Assembly: GCF_004011835.1 (NCBI RefSeq)
Contig: NZ_RKLN01000007.1
Location: 185,161-249,160, forward strand
Reading direction: 5' to 3'
Length of the DNA stretch: 64,000 nt
Source of the DNA: Rhodococcus spongiicola
GTDB taxonomy: Bacteria; Actinomycetota; Actinomycetes; Mycobacteriales; Mycobacteriaceae
The position numbers and the translations under genes are program-made. A model generated the notes under the pieces. That model was not told where the DNA came from. It ran no database searches and saw only the letters and a program-made list of their open reading frames with translations. This document shows positions 1 to 7,953 of this stretch, in pieces (the stretch's first letter is position 1; every line of letters starts with the position of its first letter).

Positions 1-548
1 AGCAGCGCCGCTCCGAGCAGGCGCGGACTCAGGCCGATCGCGTGGGCGTGGGTCGGATCGAATGCGTACAACGTGAAGTCTCGACGTTTGAGGGTCAAGG
101 CCGCGAAGACGATTGCGGCCAGGATCGCCACCTGGATCAGGTCCGAGCGGGAGACACCCAGCAGGTTTCCGAAGATTATGTGGTTCAGGTCGGTCTGGCT
201 GGGTGTCACCGAGATCAATACGAGGCCGAGTGCGAACAGGGTTGTGAAGACGATGCCGATCGCGGCGTCCTCTTTCACACGGCTGGTGTTGTGAACGACG
301 CCGATCAACGCGACGGCCAGGAATCCGAAGATCACCGCCCCGAGCGCGAAGGGTGCTCCGGCGATGTAGGCGAGCACCACTCCGGGCAGTACGGCGTGCG
401 AGACGGCGTCGCCCATGAGGGACCATCCGATGAGCACCAGCCAGCAGGAGAGCATCGCGCACACCACCGAGGCGATAACAGTGGTGGCAAGCGCGCGGAG
501 CATGAACTCGTAGCGCAGGGGATCGAGGAAGAAGTCGACGACGCTCAC
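1..548 (-). CDS. Manganese/zinc-type ABC transporter permease (partial)
   Basis: This is the N-terminal part of an integral-membrane permease that runs off the left edge of the window; 182 codons are visible. The GTG start overlaps the stop of the ATPase gene by four bases (GTGA), so it is the last visible gene of a three-gene operon. The translation is strongly hydrophobic with several membrane spans and carries the permease-3 family stretches MGDAVSHAVLPG and KEDAAIGIVFTTLFALG, typical of the MntB/ZnuB/SitC group that moves Mn2+, Zn2+ or Fe2+ through the cytoplasmic membrane. The metal is inferred from the binding protein, not from this subunit. Confidence 0.88.
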   Translation of the reverse strand, partial: MSVVDFFLDPLRYEFMLRALATTVIASVVCAMLSCWLVLIGWSLMGDAVSHAVLPGVVLAYIAGAPFALGAVIFGFLAVALIGVVHNTSRVKEDAAIGIVFTTLFALGLVLISVTPSQTDLNHIIFGNLLGVSRSDLIQVAILAAIVFAALTLKRRDFTLYAFDPTHAHAIGLSPRLLGAAL

Positions 549-1288
549 TGGTGGCTCCGATCGGGCTCCATGACGTCCAGTCCGAAGGCGCGTGCGAGAT
601 TCTCGGGCAACAGGACCTCGTCACAGCTGCCATGCATCAGGACGGTATTCATCAGCAGGACCGCCTCGTCGGCGAGCTGCGGCAGCGCATGCAGGTCGTG
701 GGTGGACACCAGGACGGTGGCGCCGCCGGCGGTCAGTTCGCGCAGCAGCCGGGTGATCGTCGCTTCGCTGCGTTTGTCGACCCCGGCGAACGGTTCGTCC
801 AGCAACAAGATGGCGGCGCCCTGCGCGATGCCACGCGCCACGAAGGCGCGCTTCTTCTGTCCGCCCGAGAGTTGACCGATCTGGCGATCCGCCAGATCGG
901 TCAACTCGACGCGCTCGAGAGCGTGGTCGACGGCGTCGCGATCGGCTCGGCGAGGCCGGCGCGTAAACCCCATCTGCCCGTACCGGCCCATCATCACCAC
1001 ATCGCGCACCGTCAGCGGGAAGGACCAGTCCACGTCCTCGCTCTGGGGGACGTAGCCGATCACGCCGGATCCGCGTGCCCACGACGGGGATCGGCCATCG
1101 ATCGTCACGGTTCCGGTGTCTGGCTCGACCAGTCCCATGATGGTCTTGAACAGGGTCGACTTGCCGGAACCGTTCATCCCGATCAGGCCACACACGCGGC
1201 CGTGTGCGACCGTCAGGGAGACGTCTTGCAATGCGAGGACCTCGCCGTAGTGGACGGTGACGTCCTGTACGCGGATCGCATCTGTCAC
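545..1288 (-). CDS. Manganese-type ABC transporter ATP-binding protein
   Basis: A 247-residue ABC ATPase that powers metal import. Walker A is GMNGSGKST at residues 37-45, the signature is LSGGQKKR at 140-147 and Walker B is LLLDEP at 161-166, followed by a switch histidine in STHDL. Length and the KKR after the signature fit the MntA/SitB/ZnuC family. It starts with GTG and shares four bases (GTGA) with the upstream binding-protein gene and four with the downstream permease gene, so translation of the three is probably coupled. Confidence 0.93.
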   Translation of the reverse strand: MTDAIRVQDVTVHYGEVLALQDVSLTVAHGRVCGLIGMNGSGKSTLFKTIMGLVEPDTGTVTIDGRSPSWARGSGVIGYVPQSEDVDWSFPLTVRDVVMMGRYGQMGFTRRPRRADRDAVDHALERVELTDLADRQIGQLSGGQKKRAFVARGIAQGAAILLLDEPFAGVDKRSEATITRLLRELTAGGATVLVSTHDLHALPQLADEAVLLMNTVLMHGSCDEVLLPENLARAFGLDVMEPDRSHQ

Positions 1289-2226
1289 TGCCGTTCCCCT
1301 CCGTTCAGCCCTGAGATGATGGTCTCGGCATCATGGCGGATCAGATCCAGATAGGTCGGGACGGGCCCACCCGGTTCCGAGAGCGAGTCGACGTACAGGG
1401 TGCCGCCGAACGCTGCTCCGGTGGCCGAAACGACCTGCTGCATCGGCGCGTCCGACACCGTCGACTCACAGAAGACGGCCGGAACCTGTTGCGTCCGAAC
1501 GAACTCGATCACCGACGCGATCTGCTTCGGTGTGGCCTGCTGCTCGGCATTGACCGCCCAGATGTATTTCTCGGTCAGCCCGGCGTCGCGGGCTAGGTAC
1601 GAGAAGGCGCCCTCGCAGGTCACCAGGGCGCGCTCGTTCAGCGGCAACGCACTGAGTTCGGTGACGAGGTCGTCTTGCACCTGCTGCAGCTGCACCTTGT
1701 ATGCGGCGCCGTTCGCCTCGTAGGCCGGCGCATTCGCCGGGTCGAGGTCGCTGAATGCGGTCACCATGTTGTCGACGTAAGTCTGCACGTTGACTGGTGA
1801 CATCCACGCGTGCGGGTTGGGCAGCCCCGCATAGGCATCCTCGGTGATGCCAACCGGCTCGATGCCCTCGCTGACGACGATGTGCGGTACGTCGAGGCCT
1901 TCGACGAACCGTGCGAACCACGCCTCCAGATTCAGGCCGTTGTCGAGGATCAGATCGGCCCGGGATGCCTTCTTGATGTCACCGGGTGTCGGCTCGTAGC
2001 CGTGAATCTCGGCCCCCACCTTCGTGATCGACTCGACCTGGAGATGCTCTCCGGCGACGTTGCCGGCGATGTCGGCCAGGACAGTGAACGTCGTGAGCAC
2101 GACCGGCTTGTCTGCCTCACCGCCGTCGTCCGCAATCGAACAAGCAGAAAGCGACAGTCCCACGGCGACGACCAGCGCGGCGATCGATACCCGAGACTTG
2201 CGTTCCCGCACGGCAAAGTTTGGCAT
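1285..2226 (-). CDS. Metal-binding lipoprotein of a manganese-type ABC transporter
   Basis: The 313-residue solute-binding protein of the operon (cluster A-I, MntC/PsaA/SitA-like). A signal peptide ends in the lipobox LSAC near residue 29, so it should be lipid-anchored outside the membrane. Candidate metal ligands are the His of EIHGYEP, the His of NPHAWMSP, the Glu of CEGAFSY and an Asp in YVDSLS. The Glu at the third position is the pattern of Mn/Fe binders; zinc binders usually have His. I chose the ATG at 2226 because it gives a clean signal peptide and because a TACAAT -10 element lies exactly six bases before it, which suggests a leaderless transcript. A longer frame upstream looks non-coding. 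Confidence 0.92.
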   Translation of the reverse strand: MPNFAVRERKSRVSIAALVVAVGLSLSACSIADDGGEADKPVVLTTFTVLADIAGNVAGEHLQVESITKVGAEIHGYEPTPGDIKKASRADLILDNGLNLEAWFARFVEGLDVPHIVVSEGIEPVGITEDAYAGLPNPHAWMSPVNVQTYVDNMVTAFSDLDPANAPAYEANGAAYKVQLQQVQDDLVTELSALPLNERALVTCEGAFSYLARDAGLTEKYIWAVNAEQQATPKQIASVIEFVRTQQVPAVFCESTVSDAPMQQVVSATGAAFGGTLYVDSLSEPGGPVPTYLDLIRHDAETIISGLNGGERQ

Positions 2227-2256
2227 CCCGAAATTGTATGGTTCGGACAGGCGAAC
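2227..2256 (-). promoter_or_regulatory. Leaderless promoter and candidate metal-repressor operator
   Basis: On the minus strand a TACAAT hexamer (2238-2233) is followed by exactly six bases and then the ATG of the metal-binding lipoprotein, the spacing expected when transcription begins at the A of ATG. Just upstream lies an inverted repeat GTTCG-N6-CGAAC (2241-2256). Its position against the -10 box suits a repressor such as an MntR/DtxR-type protein. The identity of the regulator is inference. Confidence 0.5.
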
Positions 2257-2414
2257 TATCAAATGGGGTACTTCGGTCAGCGTTGCATTCACAGTCCCCG
2301 AGTGCCGAGGGTGTTCCCGACGCGAGTGCACACCCGAGGGGGCGCTCGGGGTGCACCGACCCCCCTTCCCCGACGTCGATAGGTTCGACCAGAGCGCCGC
2401 GCGTAGCACCGACC

Positions 2415-2927
2415 CGCCTTGGCGTAGTCAGCACGGGCCGCCCCCGCGACGCGGCCGTCTCCGGCGCTGCCGACCAGCACACCGCGGTCGGCGGTCCCCC
2501 CGAGATCGTTGGCGTAGTTCTCCCAGTACCAGCCATTGCGGAGCAGCACGTGGGCGATGCCCGATTCCGCGAGCATGCGCTCGGTGGCCTGGTGCTCCTG
2601 TGCGAGTTGGAGTGTGTTGTTCGGGGCGTCAGGAATGGATGTGTACGCGACGAGACGGACGCCGGCACCCGTCGCGGCGTCGATGACGTTGGCGTGCTGC
2701 GGCACCCGACCGCCCACCTCGCTGCCCGAGATCATCAGTAGCTGGTCGACACCGGCGAACGCGGCCTCGAGTGCGGGACGGTCGAAGTAGTCGGCGGTCC
2801 GGACCTGCACCCCCAGCGTCGCGAGATCGGTTGCCTTGTCCGGGTTGCGGACGGCGGCGATGCCGGATGCGGGGGCACCGCGCCGGAGCAGGGCGTCGAC
2901 GGCGAGACGACCGAGGTGACCGGTGGC
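2415..2927 (-). pseudogene. Truncated NmrA-type NAD(P)-binding quinone reductase
   Basis: About 170 codons of an atypical short-chain dehydrogenase of the NmrA/QorB (NAD(P)H:quinone reductase type 2) kind. The nucleotide-binding ATGHLGRLAVDALLRRG stretch, the YTSIPDAPNN segment and the RNGWYWENY segment are all readable. The first few residues of the Rossmann motif (normally M-x-x-V-T-G) are missing: the frame runs straight into a piece of an HxlR regulator on the other strand. At the other end the family similarity stops after RADYAKA and roughly the last 100 residues are absent. With both ends lost it is very unlikely to be functional. Confidence 0.8.
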
Positions 2928-3055
2928 GCAACGTCGAGTACCGCCTCACCCCGCTCGGCGAGGAGATCGCCGAGCGCGTCGCCGGCCTGGTCGGACTGTT
3001 AGAATCCCGCATGCCGGATATCACTGCAGCGCAGGCTCGGTACGACGCGCGCTGA
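2924..3055 (+). pseudogene. C-terminal fragment of an HxlR-family regulator
   Basis: The last 40 or so codons of a winged-helix HxlR regulator: VEYRLTPLGEEIAERV is the characteristic wing and following helix of this family, and the frame ends at a natural TGA (3053-3055). No start codon or DNA-recognition helix remains; the frame meets the truncated quinone-reductase remnant at about 2924-2929. HxlR genes are often divergent from NmrA-type reductases, so this looks like the scar of one deletion that removed both promoters and both 5' ends. Confidence 0.75.
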
Positions 3056-3418
3056 CCGAACGCGGCGCGACGGAGTGATCGTCGCCGACCCTGACCGGCG
3101 GGGCCATGCCGGTCTGAGTCGGGTTGGCCGGTGTGCACGGTGACCCCCGTGCGTCGCACCGACGACACGCGAGGTGGCCCCGCGCGATCCGTGGCTGCAC
3201 CCGAGCGGACTTGGGGTAGCAGTTTGCTGACACTGGCGGTGCCGGCGCGTCACCCGATCTCCAGCAGAAGCTGATCATGTGGCCGGACCCGTCTGATTGA
3301 CGAGTTTCGCAGCCGGTTTCGATGCACTTTCCCACGATTGGATGTCTCGAATCCCGAGATCTGGGAGTGATCGGATCCTTTCTCGCGGCAACCGTGGTTG
3401 GGATTCGGTGGCGTAGGG
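3056..3418. other. Intergenic stretch with no recognisable gene
   Basis: About 360 bases between the HxlR fragment and the end of the carotenoid oxygenase gene. Translations in all frames look like random high-GC reading with no family motif. I see no convincing hairpin terminator, repeat or promoter. It may be debris of the same deletion that created the neighbouring fragments. Confidence 0.5.
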
Positions 3419-4828
3419 CTAGGACCGCGTTCCCAGGAACTGGCCGTGTAAGCCGGCCGGGATGTGGTGGGGGACGCTGGCTCGCGCGAGCTCGCGGAGT
3501 GTGCGACCGTCGAGCACGGCGAGGAATGAGGTGCCGTGTTTGGCGTCAAGCGTAACGGTCAGTACCAGGCCGTCGTCTTCCTCTCGCGCGTCGGGTGCCG
3601 CGACGAAGACCGGCTCGCCTGGGAAGCATGCCGGTTGTTCCCAGATCGTGGTTGTGCCGTCGACGACGTCGACTTTCGCGATCCGGTCGAGGAACCGGCC
3701 CTGCGGTGAGATGCTCGTGCCCCACGTGTATCGGTAGGGACGGGTGTTCACGCGACGGTAGTTGACCCGGGGAAGCTCGAGGGGAGTATCGGCCAGGTGC
3801 TCGCTGCGCACGCTGCCGACCTGCAGGTGCACACGCCAGCGGCGCAGGGTGCCGCGTGGAATGCGCGGGTCCTCCGTGCGCAGTCGGTCGAGGTAGGTTG
3901 AGCGGATGATCTCGTCGTCGTCGTAGACGCAGGCGTCTACGACGAGTTCTGGGCCGTCCTCGAACGCGTTCACGTGGTGGAAAGCAAAGCACGGTTCCGC
4001 CTCGAAGGTCCCGCGCAATGTTCCAGTGTGCCGGTCTATGACGATCAGGCGGGTGGGCCGGTCTGCGTGCCAACGGTAGTTCTCGATGAACGACTGGTTA
4101 CCAAGCGCCAGGCGCAGCGGGTTCACCAGCAGCGGATGCTCAGCGAGGATCGCGTAGTGCTCGGTGAGCGCGAACGAGTGCATGTAGCCGGGCTCGCGCA
4201 CGCCGATCTTCGCGATGGTGCGGTAAGTGTGGCCGTCGCGGCTCGCGTGCAGCCGGTAGGTCGTGCGCGGGCCGAAATGTACCGCATAGCTGATCATCTC
4301 GCCGGAGCGCGGATCGGCGTGTGGATGTGCGGTGACGTGATGGCCCGGAGACTTCTCCATGCCGAGGGTGGCGAGCGTCTCCGGGTCGAAAACGACCGGC
4401 ATCGGAGTTTCGGTGAGCGCCAGGCATTTGTCGCCGAGGCGCACGAGATTGACGTTGGCGTTGTCGGTGAATTGTGGTGAGAACGCGGTCTGAACCCTGC
4501 CGAATATCGAGCGGCACGGATCGGTGGCGAACTCCGTGAGGCGGACTTCGCCCTTGTCCAGGGCCGCACGGCGCGCGCGCGTGTCCAGGAAACGGTTCGC
4601 GTAGGAGATGACGCCGTTGGCGAAGCCGAAGCGGTGCAGCATCGCGTGCCCATCGAACCAGTGATTGAGGGAGCGCGACCCGACCTCGTACTGTGCGGGT
4701 CCGTTGCGGATCAGCTCCCCACTCAGCCACGCGGGTATCTCACCGGTCACGGGCAGCGAGTCAATGCGCACTTCGTCGGTTAGTGACCGAAAGCAGGCGC
4801 GGTGGTCGGGTTCAGTGATCGTAGACAC
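3419..4828 (-). CDS. Carotenoid cleavage oxygenase (RPE65 family)
   Basis: A 469-residue non-heme iron dioxygenase that would cleave a conjugated double bond of a carotenoid, apocarotenoid or stilbene-like substrate. The four iron-binding histidines of the beta-propeller can be placed: TAHPHAD (about 168-170), YMHSF (217), FHHVNAFE (284-285) and the C-terminal GLHGQF (461). NHWFDGHAMLHRF near the N-terminus is the family's DG(H/T)AM-type motif. I chose the GTG at 4828 because an AGAAGG-like ribosome site lies just upstream and family similarity starts there. It faces the PadR gene, with a short shared promoter region. The exact substrate cannot be read from sequence. Confidence 0.9.
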   Translation of the reverse strand: MSTITEPDHRACFRSLTDEVRIDSLPVTGEIPAWLSGELIRNGPAQYEVGSRSLNHWFDGHAMLHRFGFANGVISYANRFLDTRARRAALDKGEVRLTEFATDPCRSIFGRVQTAFSPQFTDNANVNLVRLGDKCLALTETPMPVVFDPETLATLGMEKSPGHHVTAHPHADPRSGEMISYAVHFGPRTTYRLHASRDGHTYRTIAKIGVREPGYMHSFALTEHYAILAEHPLLVNPLRLALGNQSFIENYRWHADRPTRLIVIDRHTGTLRGTFEAEPCFAFHHVNAFEDGPELVVDACVYDDDEIIRSTYLDRLRTEDPRIPRGTLRRWRVHLQVGSVRSEHLADTPLELPRVNYRRVNTRPYRYTWGTSISPQGRFLDRIAKVDVVDGTTTIWEQPACFPGEPVFVAAPDAREEDDGLVLTVTLDAKHGTSFLAVLDGRTLRELARASVPHHIPAGLHGQFLGTRS

Positions 4829-4856
4829 GGCGTGCCTTCTCTTCTGATAATTTGGA

Positions 4857-4877
4857 TAGATCAACATATACCATCTA
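4857..4877. promoter_or_regulatory. Candidate PadR operator between divergent genes
   Basis: The 65-bp gap between the carotenoid oxygenase and the PadR gene is unusually AT-rich for this window and contains TAGAT-N11-ATCTA, an inverted repeat with perfect five-base arms. It lies where a PadR dimer could control both divergent promoters. This is inference from position and symmetry only. Confidence 0.35.
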
Positions 4878-4893
4878 CTTTGGACCATTGCAA

Positions 4894-5412
4894 ATGATTC
4901 GACTGACGCCTACGTCTTACGTCGTCCTCGGACTCGTCGAGTCCAGCGGCGAGGCAACCCCGTATGAACTCAAGCAGCAGCTGGCCGCCGGTGTCGGCAA
5001 CTTCTGGTCGCTGCAGCACGCGCAGGTGTACGGGGAGCCGGAACGCCTCGCCGGCGCCGGCTATTTGGAGGAGCACCGCGAGGAGGGTGGCCGCCGACGC
5101 AAGCGCTACAGGCTTACCGACAGTGGCCGCGAAGCACTTGCCGCCTGGCGTGAGGAGAACACAAGCGCCCTCTCGGAGTTGCGCGACCCGGGGCTGTTGA
5201 AGCTGTACTTCGGCGCCGACCCACACACGCTCGCCGTGGCGCAGCTTGCCGCGCACCGCGAGAAGCTCGCCGAGTACGAGCGCATCGCCGCGGCGGAACC
5301 CGACCCTATTTCTTTCGGCCCTCGGATGGCGCTGGAAGCCGGCATCGGGCATGAACGGGAGTGGGTCGAGTTCTGGGAGCGGGTCGCGGAGGAGGCGCCG
5401 AATCGCGCTTAA
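4894..5412 (+). CDS. PadR-family transcriptional regulator
   Basis: A 172-residue PadR protein. The N-terminal winged helix reads TPTSYVVLGLVESSG, then a segment EHREEGGRRRKRYRLTDSG that is the conserved wing; the C-terminal half is helical and charged, as in PadR subfamily 2 dimerisation domains (LREKLAEYERI-like heptads around residues 125-140). I chose ATG 4894 because family similarity begins at MIRLTPTSY; an ATG 42 bases upstream would add a tail unlike the family. Being divergent from the carotenoid oxygenase, it probably represses that gene, but this is inferred from arrangement. Confidence 0.88.
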   Translation: MIRLTPTSYVVLGLVESSGEATPYELKQQLAAGVGNFWSLQHAQVYGEPERLAGAGYLEEHREEGGRRRKRYRLTDSGREALAAWREENTSALSELRDPGLLKLYFGADPHTLAVAQLAAHREKLAEYERIAAAEPDPISFGPRMALEAGIGHEREWVEFWERVAEEAPNRA

Positions 5413-5494
5413 GCTTGGCCACTGCTGCACAGGCCAATTCAGGGCCGTCGTCGCAGCGCAGTACCGCTGGATAGGTACCGCGTTGGGCGGAGAT

Positions 5495-5585
5495 CGAGAT
5501 ACGGCACGATCACCAAACCGTCACTGCCGCGGGCTGCAGAGAGCGTCAGCCGCGACAACTCGTCGTGATCGACGCCCAACATCGC
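5495..5585 (-). pseudogene. Short remnant of a xylulokinase gene
   Basis: About 90 bases closely resemble an internal part of the intact xylulokinase gene (8575-8665), roughly 85-90 percent identical by eye. On the minus strand it reads [15 protein letters not shown] and then [12 protein letters not shown], matching [15 protein letters not shown] and [12 protein letters not shown] of the intact gene. No longer frame surrounds it. The rest of 5413-5672 holds nothing I recognise. Confidence 0.75.
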
Positions 5586-5672
5586 CCGCGCCTGTGACGA
5601 CTCTGCCGGCGCAGCCCGACGGGTCGCATCGAGGTCAGGGCCGGGTTGCTTGAAGGAACCACTGGTGACGCA

Positions 5673-6260
5673 TCATCGACGCCACTCTTCCAACTGTGCT
5701 ATTGCCGTATTCACCACCGCGACGGCTTCGTCCCGGTTGACGCGCGACAGGACGAGGGCGCTCACGGACAGTGACGTCAGTAGTCGGGCACGGTGCTCGA
5801 GGACGGCCGCCGGCATGTCCTGATCGACGGCGCGAAGGGCATGGGTGAGCGCGGTGGACAGCTCGTGCCGGTACGCGTCGACCACGGCACGCTGGGTGTC
5901 GTCGTGGGCCGCGAAGCCGGTGGCGCTGTTGAGGACCAGGCAGCCGCGGCCGGGGCAGTCGTCGTGGGGTTCTGTGAGGGCGTCCGCCAGACTCCGGTAA
6001 TAGCGGACGGCATCGTCCGGATGCGAGGGCTCGTCGGTCAGGATGCGAAGCCGAGGGCGGACGACCCTGTCGAGATAGTCTTCCACCGCCGCGTCGAAGA
6101 GTCCGCGCTTGTTGGTGAACGCGTTGTAGAGACTCGAGCGATTCAGTCCAGTCACACGCTCGATGTCGGGTATTGACGTGGCTTCGAAGCCCTTGTCCCA
6201 GAAGAGGTTGCGAATCTTACCGATCACCTCGGCGGTATCGAAGTCCTGTGTTCGGGGCAT
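5673..6260 (-). CDS. TetR-family transcriptional regulator
   Basis: A 195-residue TetR/AcrR repressor. The N-terminal helix-turn-helix is clear: FWDKGFEATSIPDIERVTGLNRSSLYNAFTNKRGLF. The C-terminal ligand domain contains DCPGRGCLVLNSATGFAAHD, a conserved segment of the YxaF/LmrA-like TetR group. I chose ATG 6260 (MPRTQDFD) over the ATG at 6293, because the latter lies inside a palindromic operator. It faces the oxidoreductase gene across an 88-bp gap with two copies of a 16-bp site, so autoregulation and control of that enzyme are likely. Confidence 0.9.
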   Translation of the reverse strand: MPRTQDFDTAEVIGKIRNLFWDKGFEATSIPDIERVTGLNRSSLYNAFTNKRGLFDAAVEDYLDRVVRPRLRILTDEPSHPDDAVRYYRSLADALTEPHDDCPGRGCLVLNSATGFAAHDDTQRAVVDAYRHELSTALTHALRAVDQDMPAAVLEHRARLLTSLSVSALVLSRVNRDEAVAVVNTAIAQLEEWRR

Positions 6261-6281
6261 GACGATCCTCACTCCCAGTTG

Positions 6282-6297
6282 TGAAACGGCCATTTCA
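6282..6297. promoter_or_regulatory. TetR operator, copy 1
   Basis: TGAAACGGCCATTTCA is a 16-bp palindrome with only one mismatched pair. It is the better of two sites between the divergent TetR and oxidoreductase genes and overlaps an alternative upstream ATG of the regulator. Confidence 0.7.
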
Positions 6298-6305
6298 GTT
6301 TATAT

Positions 6306-6321
6306 TGAAACAGGCAGTTCA
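6306..6321. promoter_or_regulatory. TetR operator, copy 2
   Basis: TGAAACAGGCAGTTCA matches operator copy 1 at 13 of 16 positions and keeps the TGAA/TTCA arms. Its centre is 24 bp from that of copy 1, a bit over two helical turns, so two dimers could bind on nearly the same face. Confidence 0.65.
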
Positions 6322-6348
6322 GAAAGAGAAGGATCGAAAGGAAGTACC

Positions 6349-7356
6349 GTGACCTCCAGCACCCAGATTCAGTTGATCAACCGGCCGGTGGGGTGGCCGA
6401 CCCAGGACGACTTCCGTACGGTCGTCGTCGAGTTGCCCGACCTAGCACCTGGTCAGGTGCGTGTGGTCAACGAGTACACCTCCGTCGATCCCTACATGCG
6501 CGGACGGATGAACGAAGGGGAGTCATACATTCCGCCGTTCGAACTGGGAGAGACGATGACCGGTGGTGCCATCGGGCGCGTCGTCGAATCCAATGTCGCC
6601 ACTCATCCCGTCGGTTCGGTCGTCATGCACGAGCTCGGTTGGCGAGACGTCGCGCAGGCCAATGCGTCGGCATTCCGCGTCGTGGAGGAGATTCCGGGCG
6701 TGCCGATCTCCGCGTACTTGGGGATCCTCGGGCTCACCGGTCTGACGGCGTATGTCGGACTGATGCACATCGCGAATCTGAAGCCCGGCGACTCCGTGTT
6801 CATCTCTGGTGCCGCTGGTGCGGTGGGAACGGCGGCCGGACAGATTGCCAGGCTCGAGGGCGCATCGCGCGTGATCGGATCCGCTGGCAGTGCGGAGAAG
6901 GTCGCGCTTCTCACTGAGAAGTACGGTTACGCCGCCGCCTTTGACTACAAGCAGGCCCCGGTGCGTGAGCAGTTGGCGGAGATCGCCGGCGAGGGCATCG
7001 ATGTCTACTTCGACAACGTCGGCGGTGACCACCTCGAGGCTGCGCTCGATGTTCTACGCCCTGGCGGTCGTGTCGCGCTGTGCGGCGCCATCTCCATGTA
7101 CAACGCCACCGACCGCACACCGGGCCCCGACAACATGGTGAACATCATCGGCCGCAGCCTCACCCTCCAGGGCTTCACGCTCGGTAACTACACACACCTC
7201 TTCCCAGAGTTCGTCGCCAAGATGGGCCCGTGGTTGGCGTCCGGCGAGGTGGTCCACGATGAGACCATCGTCGATGGAATCGAGAACTCGGTCGACGCGT
7301 TCCTCCAACTCATGCGCGGCGCGAACGTGGGGAAGATGCTCGTCCGCGTGCGCTGA
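6349..7356 (+). CDS. MDR-family NADP-dependent oxidoreductase (zinc-free)
   Basis: A 335-residue medium-chain reductase of the leukotriene-B4 dehydrogenase / curcumin-reductase / YncB-like group, which reduces alpha,beta-unsaturated ketones or alkenals with NADPH. Seen: RGRMNEGESYIPPFELGE near residue 51, the nucleotide-binding GAAGAVG at 154-160 and GIDVYFDNVGG in the Rossmann half. No catalytic zinc ligands are present. GTG 6349 is preceded by AAGGA at a normal distance. The TetR gene faces it and its operators overlap this promoter, suggesting induction by an electrophile or aromatic compound (inference). Its 3' end is duplicated in degraded form near 8.1 kb. Confidence 0.92.
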   Translation: MTSSTQIQLINRPVGWPTQDDFRTVVVELPDLAPGQVRVVNEYTSVDPYMRGRMNEGESYIPPFELGETMTGGAIGRVVESNVATHPVGSVVMHELGWRDVAQANASAFRVVEEIPGVPISAYLGILGLTGLTAYVGLMHIANLKPGDSVFISGAAGAVGTAAGQIARLEGASRVIGSAGSAEKVALLTEKYGYAAAFDYKQAPVREQLAEIAGEGIDVYFDNVGGDHLEAALDVLRPGGRVALCGAISMYNATDRTPGPDNMVNIIGRSLTLQGFTLGNYTHLFPEFVAKMGPWLASGEVVHDETIVDGIENSVDAFLQLMRGANVGKMLVRVR

Positions 7357-7432
7357 TCGGTCACGAGTCGGTGAGGTGGCGGACCTCGGAATATCGCTCG
7401 CGCACAGCGGGTGCCGGGTCCGCCTCTTCGGC
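7288..7432. repeat. Direct repeat, left copy (MDR end plus xylB-end-like sequence)
   Basis: This segment covers the last 70 bases of the oxidoreductase gene and about 65 bases beyond. The part from about 7361 to 7427 matches the 3' end of the intact xylulokinase gene (8152-8218) at more than 90 percent by eye. The whole segment is paired with the right copy at 8076-8222, with lower identity in the MDR part. Confidence 0.75.
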
Positions 7433-7461
7433 GGTCTGATCTGGCTCCGAGCGTCCTGGCA

Positions 7462-7953
7462 TCAGCTGGGTGGTCCGCCTCTTTTCCGCGCACGGCGGAT
7501 GGTTCGGACTACCCGCGCCTTCACCGTGCGACTACGTCGGGCCTCGTGCGTTTCGATCAGTTCTTCGATGCGTTCCCAGGGCACAGTTCGCCTGAACGCT
7601 GCGCACTGGGAGGACAGGTTGCTGCCTGCTGCTTGGATAGCGGCAACTCCGGTTCGAAGGACCTCTGGGTCCTCCCCCAAGGCTTCCGCGAGCCAAAGCA
7701 GGCCGGGGGCGCAACGGAAGTGTTGGTAGAAAGCGCGTGCATCCCGGTCGTGGTTCTTGCGGCCGTAGGCCCCTGGCCCGTTGTACTCGGCGAGCCAGCC
7801 GGTCAGGTGCTCCTTCTGGGTGGCGTACCAGACGTTCCCGGAGCGGGGCGACTCGAACGCGTCTGTGATCGGACAGTGGGCGGGCAGCGTGAGGACGATG
7901 TCTCTGAGCTGGGCCGGTGTCATCGGTGTGTGAGCCTTGGTGGAGTTGTTCAT
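7462..7953 (-). CDS. Hypothetical protein, 163 aa
   Basis: I do not recognise this protein. It is soluble-looking, with no signal peptide or membrane span. Readable features are SGNVWYATQKEHLTGWLAEYNGPG near residue 45, several Trp/Tyr/His residues, a run of predicted helix in the middle, and a very basic C-terminal tail (RRSRTVKARVVRTIRRARKR) that could bind nucleic acid. I chose ATG 7953 (MNNSTK); an ATG five codons upstream is also possible. It lies alone between two imperfect direct repeats, which suggests it arrived with, or was bracketed by, a recombination event. Confidence 0.6.
   Translation of the reverse strand: MNNSTKAHTPMTPAQLRDIVLTLPAHCPITDAFESPRSGNVWYATQKEHLTGWLAEYNGPGAYGRKNHDRDARAFYQHFRCAPGLLWLAEALGEDPEVLRTGVAAIQAAGSNLSSQCAAFRRTVPWERIEELIETHEARRSRTVKARVVRTIRRARKRGGPPS

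Noticed and set aside
2227..2409. 60-residue N-terminal extension of the metal-binding lipoprotein
   Set aside because: It would bury the signal peptide and lipobox inside the protein and lies across the promoter and operator.
4861..5430. 189-codon frame antisense to the PadR gene
   Set aside because: The plus-strand PadR motif is clear; the antisense frame is a shadow.
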